Notes: generated by a model not told the origin, from the sequence alone. A DNA stretch of 64,000 bases from WHSW01 sp033856255 (GCA_033856255.1 JAWVFH010000029.1:1-64000), one strand, 5' to 3'. Counted from the first letter of the stretch, positions 16,654-25,153 are shown. Program-made: numbers and translations.

Positions 16654-17244
16654 CTAGGGACAGGTAAAGGGTGCGAGCGCGCCGGGAAGGCCCGGGATGT
16701 CGAGCCCGAGGCCGGCCGGGATCAGGCCCGTGAGCGCGATGCCGGACATCACCGTGCGCAATGCGTTCGACTGCGAGGTCACGGCGGTCATCTGACCGCA
16801 GAGCGCCGCGACCTGCGGCGACAGTCCGTTGAGCTGCGAGGTGAGCGCGGCGAGCTGCGCCGTGACGCCGTTGAGCTGCGAGGTGAGGGCGTCGATCGTC
16901 GCCTGTTGAGCGGCGATCGTCGCCAGGAGATCGTCGGTCACGCCACTTGGCCCTTGCGGCCCCCGCTCGCCCGCGGTCCCGGCCGCCCCCGGCTTGCCGG
17001 GTTTGCCCTTCTTGTTCCAGGTCAGCTTCTTCTCGCCCTTGTGGCACTTGCCGGCGCCGGCGAACCTCATCGCCCCCTTGTGCGGGCCCCTCTTGACCAC
17101 GCAGGCGTGAACCTTCTTCCCACCCGCGACCGAGGTCGCCGGGGCCGCCGCCCAGGCGAGCAGGAGGATCGCCGCCGCTGCAACCGCCACGACAATCAGC
17201 TTGCGCCCTAGCCAAGCGCTCACCTGTTCGAGCCCGCCTTCCAT
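16654..17244 (-). CDS. Secreted collagen-like, coiled-coil protein
   Basis: The protein of about 196 residues has a signal or anchor segment (RKLIVVAVAAAAILLLAWA), a short cysteine-containing basic region, a collagen-like Gly-x-y stretch (GKPGKPGAAGTAGERGPQGP) and a heptad-like region with the repeat LTSQLNG. The last is probably a trimerising coiled coil. It ends in a hydrophobic Gly/Pro-rich tail with two cysteines. I do not recognise a named family; a cell-surface stalk is a reasonable guess. ATG 17244 was preferred because TATTGT (17258-17263) overlaps the alternative GTG 17259. The stop TAG is also the first half of the TAGTCT promoter of the MFS remnant. Confidence 0.7.
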   Translation of the reverse strand: MEGGLEQVSAWLGRKLIVVAVAAAAILLLAWAAAPATSVAGGKKVHACVVKRGPHKGAMRFAGAGKCHKGEKKLTWNKKGKPGKPGAAGTAGERGPQGPSGVTDDLLATIAAQQATIDALTSQLNGVTAQLAALTSQLNGLSPQVAALCGQMTAVTSQSNALRTVMSGIALTGLIPAGLGLDIPGLPGALAPFTCP

Positions 17245-17289
17245 GACAGTCGCGCGCACAATAGCGGCGCAAATCGGCGATTGCCAGCG

Positions 17290-18117
17290 CTATGGACGAA
17301 TGGCCCGCAGCGAGTACATCAGCGGCAGCCTGGGCCTGCCCGCCGGCTGGCGGTAGACGACCCCCGCGCTCAGGAACTCGGTGTCCAGCTCGAGGTCGGC
17401 GAAGCGCGGAAAGAGCGTGTAGTCGTGCTCGGAGAGCAGCTCCAGCCGCAGCCCGGCGCCGAGCACCGCGGTGATCACGTCGGCCAGAGGGTGCGCCCAC
17501 TCGCGGGTCGCGTTGTTGCGCGTCGGCACGTCGAGGTCGGCGTATGTGCCGGGCTCGTCGTCGTCGAACGAGACGCCGTCGGGGGCGTGGAAGTAATCGA
17601 GCTCGATGATCGGGTCGTCGTCGGCGAAGATCCAGGTGAAGGGGTGGAACTCGCTCAGGTAGAGGAAGCCGCCGTCGGCCAGCAGCGAGGCGACCACCGA
17701 TGCCCAGCGGGGCAGGTCGGGCAGCCAGTTGAGGGCCCCGAGCCCGGTGTAGACGACGTCGAAGCGCTCGCCGCCGAGCGCCTCGGCCGCGTCGTAGACG
17801 TCGGCCTGGACGAAGCGGGCGTCGAGGGCCGTCTCGGCGGCGAGCGAGTTGCCGGCCTCGACCGCGGGCCCGGAGAAGTCGAGCCCGACGACGGAGGCTC
17901 CGGCGCGCGCCCAGGACAGCGAGTCGAGGCCGAAGTGACACTGCAGGTGGGCGAGGCGCTTGCCGCTGACGTCGCCGACCTCCTCGAGCTCGAACGGGCG
18001 CAGCGACGAGCCGCCGGCGCGGAAGCCGTCGACGTCGTAGAAGGCGCTGCCGACATGGATCGGGACCCGCTCGTCCCACCAGCTGCGGTTGAGGTCGAGC
18101 CGCGGGTCCGCTGGCAC
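17290..18117 (-). CDS. Class I SAM-dependent methyltransferase
   Basis: This 275-residue cytoplasmic protein has motif I at HLQCHFGLDSLSWARAGASV, an acidic VGLDFS strand end for SAM ribose binding and a later GFLYLSEFHPF strand. The substrate is unknown. An N-terminal WWDERVPIHV segment is common in a widespread actinobacterial subfamily of uncharacterised methyltransferases. GTG 18117 begins 5 bases after the mrp stop, so the two are probably co-transcribed. Confidence 0.8.
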   Translation of the reverse strand: MPADPRLDLNRSWWDERVPIHVGSAFYDVDGFRAGGSSLRPFELEEVGDVSGKRLAHLQCHFGLDSLSWARAGASVVGLDFSGPAVEAGNSLAAETALDARFVQADVYDAAEALGGERFDVVYTGLGALNWLPDLPRWASVVASLLADGGFLYLSEFHPFTWIFADDDPIIELDYFHAPDGVSFDDDEPGTYADLDVPTRNNATREWAHPLADVITAVLGAGLRLELLSEHDYTLFPRFADLELDTEFLSAGVVYRQPAGRPRLPLMYSLRAIRP

Positions 18118-18122
18118 GGGAC

Positions 18123-19286
18123 TTAGGTCTGGACTTGGACGACCGGCAGCTCGGTGCCGCCGAGCGGCGCCAGCGCCGGCGCGGTCGGCGTCGCCGCCTG
18201 CATCACCGGCAGCTCCTGGGGAGTCATCGCGACGATCCCGCGGGCCGCCTGCCGGATCGCCACCGAGGCCGGGGCGTCGGGCTCGGCGAGGACCAGCGGG
18301 GTGCCCCGGTCGGCGTGCTCGCGCAGCGCCTCGGAGAGCGGCACCTTGCCGATCAGGGGCACGTCGAGCTCGTCGGCGAGCTGCTGTCCGCCGCCCTCGC
18401 CGAAGATCGTGAAGCGCTGGCCGTCCGGGGTCGTGAAGCCCGACATGTTCTCGATCACCCCGAGCACCTCGAGGTCCACCTTGGCCGCCATGTCGGCGGC
18501 GCGGCGGGCCACAGACTGGGCGGCCGGCTGGGGGGTCGTGACGACGATCACGCGCGCCTGGGGGAGGAGCTGGGCGAGCGTCATCGAGACGTCGCCGGTC
18601 CCGGGCGGCAGGTCGAGCAGCAGATAGTCGAGGTCCTCCCAGGCGACGTCCTCGAGGAACTGGCGGATCGCCTTGTGGAGCATCGGCCCGCGCCAGACGA
18701 CGGCGGCGTTGTGCTCGAGGAAGAAGCCGATCGACATCACCTTGATCCCCGCGGGGCTGATCGGCGGCAGGATCTTGCGCTCGCCGTTGACGTCGGGCTT
18801 GGCGTCGACGCCGAGCATGCGCGGGATCGAGTAGCCGTAGACGTCCGCGTCGAGGGCGCCGGCCGAGTGGCCCTCGGCGTGCAGCGCCGCCGCCAGGTTC
18901 GCGGTCATCGTCGACTTGCCGACTCCGCCCTTGCCGGAGGCGACGCAGATGATGTTCTTGACCGCGGCGAGCGCTCCCTCCGGGAGCCCGCCCGGGCGGC
19001 CGAGCGCCTGCTGGAGGCGGCCCTTCTCCTCGTCGCTGAGCACGTCGAAGCCGACTCCGACCTCGGTGACCCCGTCGAGCGCCGCGACGTTGCTGGCGAC
19101 CGCCTGCTGGAAGTGGTTGCGAATCGGGCAGCCCGCGGTGGTCAGCGAGACGACCACCTCGACCTTGCCGCCCTCGTGGATCCCGATCGAGCGCACCATC
19201 CCGAGGTCGACGATCGAGCGCCTCAGCTCGGGATCGATCACCGCGCGCAGCGCCTCGGTCACCTGCTCTTCGGTCGGCATGGCCAT
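18123..19286 (-). CDS. mrp: Mrp/ApbC-family Fe-S cluster carrier ATPase
   Basis: The 387-residue protein has an N-terminal MIP18/DUF59 domain (EEQVTEALRAVIDPEL to about residue 95) and a ParA-like P-loop ATPase with deviant Walker A GKGGVGKST near residue 115. The family assembles or transfers Fe-S clusters as a homodimer. The usual C-terminal CPxC pair is absent: the segment reads NMSGFTTPDGQRFTIFGEGG, a variation I associate with actinobacterial Mrp proteins. Three in-frame ATGs (19295, 19286, 19280) are possible; 19286 is a compromise. Confidence 0.9.
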   Translation of the reverse strand: MAMPTEEQVTEALRAVIDPELRRSIVDLGMVRSIGIHEGGKVEVVVSLTTAGCPIRNHFQQAVASNVAALDGVTEVGVGFDVLSDEEKGRLQQALGRPGGLPEGALAAVKNIICVASGKGGVGKSTMTANLAAALHAEGHSAGALDADVYGYSIPRMLGVDAKPDVNGERKILPPISPAGIKVMSIGFFLEHNAAVVWRGPMLHKAIRQFLEDVAWEDLDYLLLDLPPGTGDVSMTLAQLLPQARVIVVTTPQPAAQSVARRAADMAAKVDLEVLGVIENMSGFTTPDGQRFTIFGEGGGQQLADELDVPLIGKVPLSEALREHADRGTPLVLAEPDAPASVAIRQAARGIVAMTPQELPVMQAATPTAPALAPLGGTELPVVQVQT

Positions 19287-19358
19287 GGCCCCCATTGAAG
19301 CAGGGTTCACCCCGCACGCCCGCAGGCGAAGCCGAGGACGTGGCGGGAGTCGCCCAAA

Positions 19359-19389
19359 GCGATCAGCCGGCCACTGGCCGGCTGATCGC
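19359..19389. terminator. Perfect 14-bp hairpin in gene-free interval
   Basis: GCGATCAGCCGGCC (19359-19372) and GGCCGGCTGATCGC (19376-19389) form a perfect stem with a 3-base loop. Reading on the minus strand it lies downstream of the helical basic protein gene and is followed by TTT, so it is a probable terminator for that gene. Confidence 0.55.
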
Positions 19390-19394
19390 GGGAG

Positions 19395-19460
19395 GAGAGG
19401 TTGCTGTTCTGTCCGCGAGATGATGCGAACAGACCGCTCCGGGCACACCGCCAACCTCTC
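19395..19460. other. Nested inverted repeats, possible structured RNA
   Basis: An outer perfect 9-bp pair GAGAGGTTG (19395-19403) and CAACCTCTC (19452-19460) encloses an inner 6-bp pair CTGTTC (19404-19409) and GAACAG (19427-19432). It sits between the 3' end of the helical protein gene and the 14-bp hairpin. It could be part of a 3' UTR or terminator, or a small structured RNA. Confidence 0.35.
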
Positions 19461-19484
19461 GAAGGCGGCCCGGGCTAAGCGGTG

Positions 19485-19970
19485 CTACGCGGAGAGCGCC
19501 GGGACCCGCTCCTGGACGGCCGTGCGGGCCTTCTTGAGCTGAACCTCGACCTCGCGGCGGTTCTCCTTGACGGCCTTCTCGACCTCGCGGCGACGGCTCT
19601 TGACCTCGCGCTCGACCTTGGTGCGGGTGGAGCGGACGCGCTGGGTCGCCTTGCGGCGGGCCTGGCCGCCACGACGCTCGAACTTGTTGAGCTCGCGGGT
19701 GACCTGCGTGCGGAGGCTCTTGAGCTCCTTCTCGCGAGTCGTCTCGCTGGTCCAGGGCTCGATCGCTTCCTCGACCCGGTCGCGGATCGTCAGCGCGGCG
19801 CCGACGGGGACGTCAACCGCGCGCTCGACGGCCGTGGCGGCGATCGAAGCGGCGCCGTTGCGGACCTTGCTGGCGCCCTCCTTGACCTGCGACGTGTCGC
19901 TGCGCGGCGTGGTCGTGGTCTTGGGCTTCGTCGTGGTTGTGCTGGTGCGGGTGCTCTTGGCGGTGGCCAT
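19485..19970 (-). CDS. Basic helical protein, phasin- or HbhA-like
   Basis: This 161-residue protein has a Thr/Lys-rich disordered N-terminus (TSTTTTKPKTTTTPRSD) and then a long charged alpha-helical region with lysine, arginine and glutamate spaced as in apolipoprotein-like or coiled-coil proteins. It ends with a basic repeat-like stretch (TRTKVEREVKSRRREVEKAV). Such proteins act as granule coats (phasins), surface adhesins (HbhA) or DNA-associated proteins; the sequence alone does not decide. ATG 19970 (MATAKS) was preferred to ATG 20012, which would add a non-helical 14-residue extension. The upstream region carries repeated TTCTAAC elements. Confidence 0.7.
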   Translation of the reverse strand: MATAKSTRTSTTTTKPKTTTTPRSDTSQVKEGASKVRNGAASIAATAVERAVDVPVGAALTIRDRVEEAIEPWTSETTREKELKSLRTQVTRELNKFERRGGQARRKATQRVRSTRTKVEREVKSRRREVEKAVKENRREVEVQLKKARTAVQERVPALSA

Positions 19971-20000
19971 TGTGTTAGTCAACCCCTCGGGTCTCGTAGT

Positions 20001-20049
20001 TTCTAACTTCATTACTTCTAACGATGTTCACCATAGCAAAGCGAACATC
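20001..20049. promoter_or_regulatory. Repeated TTCTAAC boxes and an inverted repeat
   Basis: TTCTAAC occurs at 20001-20007 and 20016-20022 (GTTAGAA on the minus strand). It is followed by GATGTTC (20023-20029) and GAACATC (20043-20049), a 7-bp inverted repeat with a 13-base spacer. It lies just upstream of the helical basic protein and in an AT-rich patch, so it is a likely control region. Confidence 0.4.
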
Positions 20050-20092
20050 TGTTTGTACTCCGGCCCCGGGCTCGCGTTACACCGGAATGGGC

Positions 20093-21169
20093 CTAGGCGG
20101 GGACCGCGGCGACCCGCTCGAGCCAGCGCCGCGGCGCCTCGAGCTCGCCCAGGTCCGGGAGGTCGGCGGGCGACCGCCATACGGTGAGCAGAGCGCCCGG
20201 ACCGGCCTCGGCGACGACGGCGTCGCAGAACGCCTTGCCGAGCTCGTACTGGCGCAGCTTCAGCTCCAGGCCGAACAGCCGCGCGATCAGCTCGCCGAGC
20301 CCGCCGCGCCGCGAGCGCCGCTCGTCGACGCGGCGCCGCAGCTCCGCCAAACCGGGGAGGTCGGCCGCCGAGGCGTCCATCACGTGCTCGGCGTGCCCCT
20401 CGATCACCGACATCGTCGCCTGCAGGCGGTCGAGCAGCCGGCGTCGCTGCGGATCGGCGAGCAGCCGCGTCAGCTCGCCGGCCAGCAGCGCCCGGACGAG
20501 CTGGCGCGGGTCGCGGATCAGCCGCCGGCCGAGCGCCGCCAGACCGGCGCCGTCGAGGCCCTCGCCGGCTCCCTCGATCAGCCCGGCGGCGAGCCCTCGC
20601 AGGTGCGGGGCCAGCCAGGGGACCCGCTCGAACTGGATCACGTGCGTGGTCTCGTGCAGCGCAACCCAGCGCAGGAAGAGTCCGGCGTCGGCTTCGAGGT
20701 TGCGCCTCGCCGCCTCCATGTTCTCGGCCACGAACAGCAGTCGCGCCGGCCGCGGAGGGCCGATCACGGCGAGGTCGTACTGGCCGAGGACGCGTTTGGC
20801 GGCGTAGCCCGCCGCCAGCCCGGCCTCGGTGCCGACCGTTGCCCCGACCCCGCGGCGCGCGATCGCCCCCAACGGCCCTGGGAGGTCGAGCTCGGCGGCG
20901 ACCCGCGCCTCGACCGGGGCCGCGGCCTCGGCGAGAGTCGCGAGCGCGTTGCGCGCCCAGGCTCGGCGGTCGATCAGCTCCGCTCGCGGGGGATCGGCCA
21001 CCTCGCCGAGCCCGGCGTAGGCGGAGGCGGCCGAGATCGCCTCCTCGCAGGCACGCTCGACCTCGGCGGCGGAGTAGCCGCCGGTGAACGCGTCGCCGCG
21101 GCCGGGCAGACCGGCGATCAGGGCCGCGGAAACGCGCTCCGCCAGCCCCCAGTCGACGACCTCGCTCAC
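20093..21169 (-). CDS. DUF2342 zinc-dependent metalloprotease-like protein
   Basis: This 358-residue protein has the actinobacterial DUF2342 layout. A zinc motif HETTH lies near residue 170 (VALHETTHVIQFERVPWL) and a second conserved histidine block GHAEHVMD about 100 residues later. It is annotated in relatives as a zinc metalloprotease sometimes linked to coenzyme F420 genes; the substrate is unknown. The start overlaps the 3' end of the IMPase-like gene, so the two are translationally coupled. Confidence 0.87.
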   Translation of the reverse strand: MSEVVDWGLAERVSAALIAGLPGRGDAFTGGYSAAEVERACEEAISAASAYAGLGEVADPPRAELIDRRAWARNALATLAEAAAPVEARVAAELDLPGPLGAIARRGVGATVGTEAGLAAGYAAKRVLGQYDLAVIGPPRPARLLFVAENMEAARRNLEADAGLFLRWVALHETTHVIQFERVPWLAPHLRGLAAGLIEGAGEGLDGAGLAALGRRLIRDPRQLVRALLAGELTRLLADPQRRRLLDRLQATMSVIEGHAEHVMDASAADLPGLAELRRRVDERRSRRGGLGELIARLFGLELKLRQYELGKAFCDAVVAEAGPGALLTVWRSPADLPDLGELEAPRRWLERVAAVPA

Positions 21170-22032
21170 GCTAGCTCCCGCTCCGCGTCGCGCTGGATCT
21201 CGAGCAGGGTTCCGAGCATCTCCTCGTCGAGGCCCGCCGCGATCGGGAAACGGGCGGCGAGGTCGAGGCCGACCTGGCCGGGAGCGCGATCGCCGAACTT
21301 GACACTGGCCCCGGCCTCGCGGGCGATCAGCTGGGCAGCGGCGACGTCGACGGAGCGGCAGTGGCGGGCGCTGAGCATGCCGTCGAACCTCCCGCCGGCG
21401 ACGTAACAGAGCGTGATCGCCAGCGAGCCGACCCCGCGGCAGCGGTAGGCCTTGCCCTGCAAACCGGCGACGATCGGCAGGATCAGCTCCGGCTTGGTCG
21501 CCTCGAGGCCGACCAGCTCCAGGCCGTAGCCGGGCCCGCGCGCGAGCAGCTCCTCGCCGTCGAGGCGGGCACCGAGCTCACGCTCGGCGACGAACTCCTC
21601 GCGAGCGCCGAAGTCGTGCACGAAGCCGAAGCCGACGTCGGCCATCGTCGAGCCTCCGGCGACGGCGATGCTGAGCGCGAACGACGGCAGGGTGCGACGC
21701 GCGTTCAGGGACCCGTCGATCGGGTCGATCACGACCGTGTCCGGGGCCGTCCCGTCGCCGAAGACGACCTGGCCGCGTTCCTCGGAGACCGCCGTGAAGT
21801 TGGCGCCGGCCTCGTGCAGAGCCGCGAGCTCGCCGAAGACGATCTCCTCCGCCTCGCGGTCGATGACCAGCGAACGGTCGCCGCCCTCGCCGCGACCGGC
21901 GTATTCGGTGCGCGCGCTGATCGAGTGGGTGCGGGCGTAGAGCCGGGCCTGCTCGGCAACGATCCGCCGGCAGGCGTCGAGCCAGGCATCGGCGGGAAGA
22001 CCCGCGTGCTCCGATCCGGCCATCCAGGCCAT
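21166..22032 (-). CDS. Inositol monophosphatase-family phosphatase
   Basis: The 288-residue protein carries the metal-binding core VVIDPIDGSLNA (canonical DPIDGT) and an upstream VSEERG segment for the first acidic ligands. In the C-terminal GRFDGMLSARHCRSVDVAAAQLIAREAG block the usual WD is VD. Relatives dephosphorylate myo-inositol-1-phosphate, PAP or fructose-1,6-bisphosphate with Mg2+. ATG 22032 follows TACCTT (22038-22043) by 5 bases; ATG 22023 is an alternative. The gene is divergent from the helicase/nuclease, with starts only 16 bases apart. Confidence 0.85.
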   Translation of the reverse strand: MAWMAGSEHAGLPADAWLDACRRIVAEQARLYARTHSISARTEYAGRGEGGDRSLVIDREAEEIVFGELAALHEAGANFTAVSEERGQVVFGDGTAPDTVVIDPIDGSLNARRTLPSFALSIAVAGGSTMADVGFGFVHDFGAREEFVAERELGARLDGEELLARGPGYGLELVGLEATKPELILPIVAGLQGKAYRCRGVGSLAITLCYVAGGRFDGMLSARHCRSVDVAAAQLIAREAGASVKFGDRAPGQVGLDLAARFPIAAGLDEEMLGTLLEIQRDAERELA

Positions 22033-22048
22033 GCTAGAAGGTAGGTCA

Positions 22049-25000
22049 GTGCCCCCGAACGGTGATCAGCCCACCGATGCGCAGCGCGCCGTCGCCGCGC
22101 ACGGCGAGGGACCCCTGTTGGTGCTGGGGACCGCCGGCAGCGGCCGCACCGAGGCGCTGGCGCTGCGGCTGCAGTCGCTGACCGGGCGCGGGATCCGCCC
22201 CGAGCACGTGCTCGTCGTCAGCCGCTCGCGCGCCGCCCGCAGCCGGCTGCGGGAGCGGGCGGAGGCGCTGCTCGACCGTCCGCACGAGGAGCTCTGGATC
22301 CATACCTACGAGGAGGCGGCAGAGGCCTTGCTGCGCGAGTACTCGACCGAGGCCGGCCTCGACCCGTTCTTCACCACGGTCGGTCCCGCGGACCGGCTCG
22401 CGATCCTGCTCGACCGGCTCGACGAGCTGCCCCTGCGCCGTCACGAGATCCGCGGCAACCCGGCCGGCCTGCTCGCGCGGCTACTGAGGCGAATCGATCT
22501 GCTCAAGGCCGAGGCGGTCGCGCCGTCGGCGCTGCGCGAATGGGCGGTGGCGAGCGAGCGCGCCGCGGCGGACCCCGGCGAGCGCGAGCGCGCGGAGCGC
22601 GAGATCGAGTTCGCCGACCTCTACGCCCGCCACGACCGGATCCTGCGCGAGGCAGGCAGCCTCGACGCCGGCGACCTGGTGCTGGAGCTCGGCAAGCTGC
22701 TGCGCAACCGCGCCGACGTCGCGTCCGAGGTCGGCGCGCGGTTCACGGACGTGCTCGCCGACGAGCTCGAGGACGCGGGAATCGCCCACCGCGCCCTGCT
22801 CGAGGCGATCGGCGCTCACGGCAACCTCGTCTGCGCCTGCGACCCCGATCAGGCGACGAGGCGCTTTCGCGGCGCCGGCGAGGCGGCGCTGGAGGCGTTT
22901 CGCGCCGCCCATCCGGCGGCCGCAGAGGTCGACCTCGGCGCCTCGCGCCGAACCCCCGGTGTGACCCGCTTCTGGGCCTGCGAGAACGAGCGCGCCCAGG
23001 CGCAGGCAGTGGCTCGCGAGGTCGAGCACCTGCTCGCCGCCGGCGAGGTGCGCGCCGAGCGGATCTGCGTGATCGCCGGCTCGGGGTGGCGCGAGGGTCG
23101 CCTCGTCGCGGCCGCGCTCGAGGAGCGCAGCGTTCCGTTCCGCTTCGCCGGCGACGCCGCCTTCTTCCAGCGGCCCGAGGTCCGCGACGTGCTCGCCTGG
23201 CTGCGGATGCTCGCCGACCCCGACGACGCGGCGGCGGTCGTCCGGACCCTGACCCGGCCGCCGGCCGGGCTGCGCTCGGTCGACCTGGCGAAGGTGACGA
23301 AGATCGCCCGCCGGCGCAAGCTCGACATGATCTCGGCGCTGGAGGCGGCGCTCGAGAGCCCGCAGCTGCCGCCCGAGGCGCGCGACCGGATCCAGACCTT
23401 CCTGCGCCTTCACCGCGCCGCCTCGAACGCGCTCGAGCAGATGCGCGCCGACGTCTTCGTCCGCCGGCTGATCGAACGCGTCGGCCTGCGCCGCCACCGG
23501 CTGTTCGCGGCCAGCCCGGAGACGGCCGAGCGGCTCGTCAACCTCTCGCGACTGGCGGAGCTCGCCGCGGACTGGTCGCGGCGCGAGCCGCGCGGCTCGG
23601 TCCGCGACTTCGTTCGTCACCTGACCGCGGTCGCGGACGCCGGTGAGCTCGGCGGCGACGACTCCGACCGTCCCTTGCCCGGGGCGGTGCTGGTCGCCGA
23701 GCCCGAGCAGGTCAAGGGGTTCGAGTTCGACCACGTCTACCTGCTCGGCCTGCGCAGCGGCGCGGTCGCCGCCCGCCACTGGGAGGACGCCTGGATCCCC
23801 GACGAGCTGATCCCCGAACCGCTGCCCGAGCCGGGCGACGCTCTGACCACCGAGCGCCGGCTGATGCTCGCCCACGTGGCGATGACCCGATCCCGGCTGG
23901 CGCTCGTGCTGTCGTGGGCGCAGACGCCGGACGAGGGCCGCACGGCGCCGTCGCGGATCTACCGGGTCGCCCGCGAGCAGCAGGGGGCCGAGGAGGAGAT
24001 CCACGAGGAGGAGCTCTTCGGCCCGGCCGAGGGCCTGCACTCGACCTACCGGATGCTCCGCGACGACGTGCTCGAGGCGTCGTGGAGGGCGGGCTCGGCG
24101 GTCTCCGAGATGCGCCTCGACACCGTCGACGACGTCAACACCGCCGTCGCCCGCTACCTCGAGCTGATCAAACTGGCCGCGCTGCTCCAGAGCCCCGGAG
24201 CCGAGCCCGCCCCCGAGGCGATCGACGCGATCAACGAGCTGCTCGGCCGCGTCGCCTCGCCCGAGCAGCGGATCGAGATCGAGGCCTCGGCCCTGGACGA
24301 GTACGTGATCGGCGAGGAGCGCGAGCGCGGCGCTCGCCGGGCCCAGGTCGCGGCCCGCCGCGAGCCGTCGCTGGACCAGTTCCTGCCTCGCCGCAAGGGC
24401 GGCCTCGGCCTCTCCGCATCCGACATCGACCTGTACCGGACCTGCCCGCTCAAGTACAAGTTCGCCCGCGTCTTCGCGATCCCGCAGGAGCCGACGATCA
24501 ACCAGCGCTTCGGGATCCTGATCCACCAGGTGCTCGACAAGTTCCACGCCGAGGAGCTGCGGGCCAGGGCGCGCGGGGAGGAGCCGATCTCCGCTGCGGC
24601 CGGCGGGCTCGATCGCCTGCTCGGCCTCTTCGAGGTCGGCTGGCGCCGGCAGGGCTTCGGCGCCTCCGACGACGAGCTCCAGTACCGCGACCGGGCCGTG
24701 GCGGCGCTCGCCCGCTACCACGAGCGCCACCAGCGCTCGGAGTCGGAGCCGGTGTGGCTGGAGCGCAACTTCGCCTTCGAGATCGGCCCGCACCAGCTGC
24801 GCGGCCGCGTCGACCGCGTCGACCGCCTCCCCGGTGGCGGCTACGAGGTGATCGACTACAAGACCGGCGATCCCGGCTCGGGCCCGAAGCTGACCGGCGA
24901 CGTGCAGCTCGCCCTCTACCGGCTCGGCGCCCGCGAGGCCTGGGAGATCGAGGCCAACGCCGGCAGCTACTGGTACGTGCTCGCCGACGAGCGCGTCTCC

Positions 25001-25153
25001 CTGACCCCGGAGCCCGACGACGCCGAGCGGGTCGAGCGCACCGTGCTCGAGGTGGCCGCCGGGATCACCGAGCAGGACTTCGAGCCGCGCCCCTCACACG
25101 AGATCTGCTCCTGGTGCGACTACCGGCTCATCTGCCCCGCCAGCGAGGCCTGA
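22049..25153 (+). CDS. UvrD/Rep-like helicase fused to an Fe-S PD-(D/E)XK nuclease
   Basis: The 1034-residue protein combines an SF1A motor with a RecB/AddB-type nuclease. Motor motifs: Walker A GTAGSGRTEAL, where Arg33 replaces the catalytic Lys; ADELED in place of DExQD; CDPDQATRRF; QVKGFEFDHV; and VAMTRSRLAL. The nuclease core is GRVDRVDRLPGGGYEVIDYKTG near residue 935. It is framed by CPLKYKF upstream and CSWCDYRLICP at the C-terminus, the four-cysteine pattern of an Fe-S cluster. It resembles AdnA/AdnB of mycobacterial end resection, but no partner subunit adjoins it. Start GTG 22049 has GAAGG about 9 bases upstream; ATG 22031 is possible. Confidence 0.85.
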   Translation: MPPNGDQPTDAQRAVAAHGEGPLLVLGTAGSGRTEALALRLQSLTGRGIRPEHVLVVSRSRAARSRLRERAEALLDRPHEELWIHTYEEAAEALLREYSTEAGLDPFFTTVGPADRLAILLDRLDELPLRRHEIRGNPAGLLARLLRRIDLLKAEAVAPSALREWAVASERAAADPGERERAEREIEFADLYARHDRILREAGSLDAGDLVLELGKLLRNRADVASEVGARFTDVLADELEDAGIAHRALLEAIGAHGNLVCACDPDQATRRFRGAGEAALEAFRAAHPAAAEVDLGASRRTPGVTRFWACENERAQAQAVAREVEHLLAAGEVRAERICVIAGSGWREGRLVAAALEERSVPFRFAGDAAFFQRPEVRDVLAWLRMLADPDDAAAVVRTLTRPPAGLRSVDLAKVTKIARRRKLDMISALEAALESPQLPPEARDRIQTFLRLHRAASNALEQMRADVFVRRLIERVGLRRHRLFAASPETAERLVNLSRLAELAADWSRREPRGSVRDFVRHLTAVADAGELGGDDSDRPLPGAVLVAEPEQVKGFEFDHVYLLGLRSGAVAARHWEDAWIPDELIPEPLPEPGDALTTERRLMLAHVAMTRSRLALVLSWAQTPDEGRTAPSRIYRVAREQQGAEEEIHEEELFGPAEGLHSTYRMLRDDVLEASWRAGSAVSEMRLDTVDDVNTAVARYLELIKLAALLQSPGAEPAPEAIDAINELLGRVASPEQRIEIEASALDEYVIGEERERGARRAQVAARREPSLDQFLPRRKGGLGLSASDIDLYRTCPLKYKFARVFAIPQEPTINQRFGILIHQVLDKFHAEELRARARGEEPISAAAGGLDRLLGLFEVGWRRQGFGASDDELQYRDRAVAALARYHERHQRSESEPVWLERNFAFEIGPHQLRGRVDRVDRLPGGGYEVIDYKTGDPGSGPKLTGDVQLALYRLGAREAWEIEANAGSYWYVLADERVSLTPEPDDAERVERTVLEVAAGITEQDFEPRPSHEICSWCDYRLICPASEA

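Noticed and set aside
19395..19460. A tRNA gene
   Set aside because: The outer stem is 9 bp and there is no T-arm consensus, anticodon-loop geometry or CCA-proximal pattern.
20023..20049. A LexA-type SOS box
   Set aside because: The arms are GTTC outside-in to GAAC with a 13-nt spacer; the actinobacterial box is GAAC-N4-GTTC in the opposite order.
22049..25153. A firm AdnA or AdnB assignment
   Set aside because: The domain order fits, but the characteristic adjacent pair is absent and no decisive sequence motif distinguishes subunits by eye.
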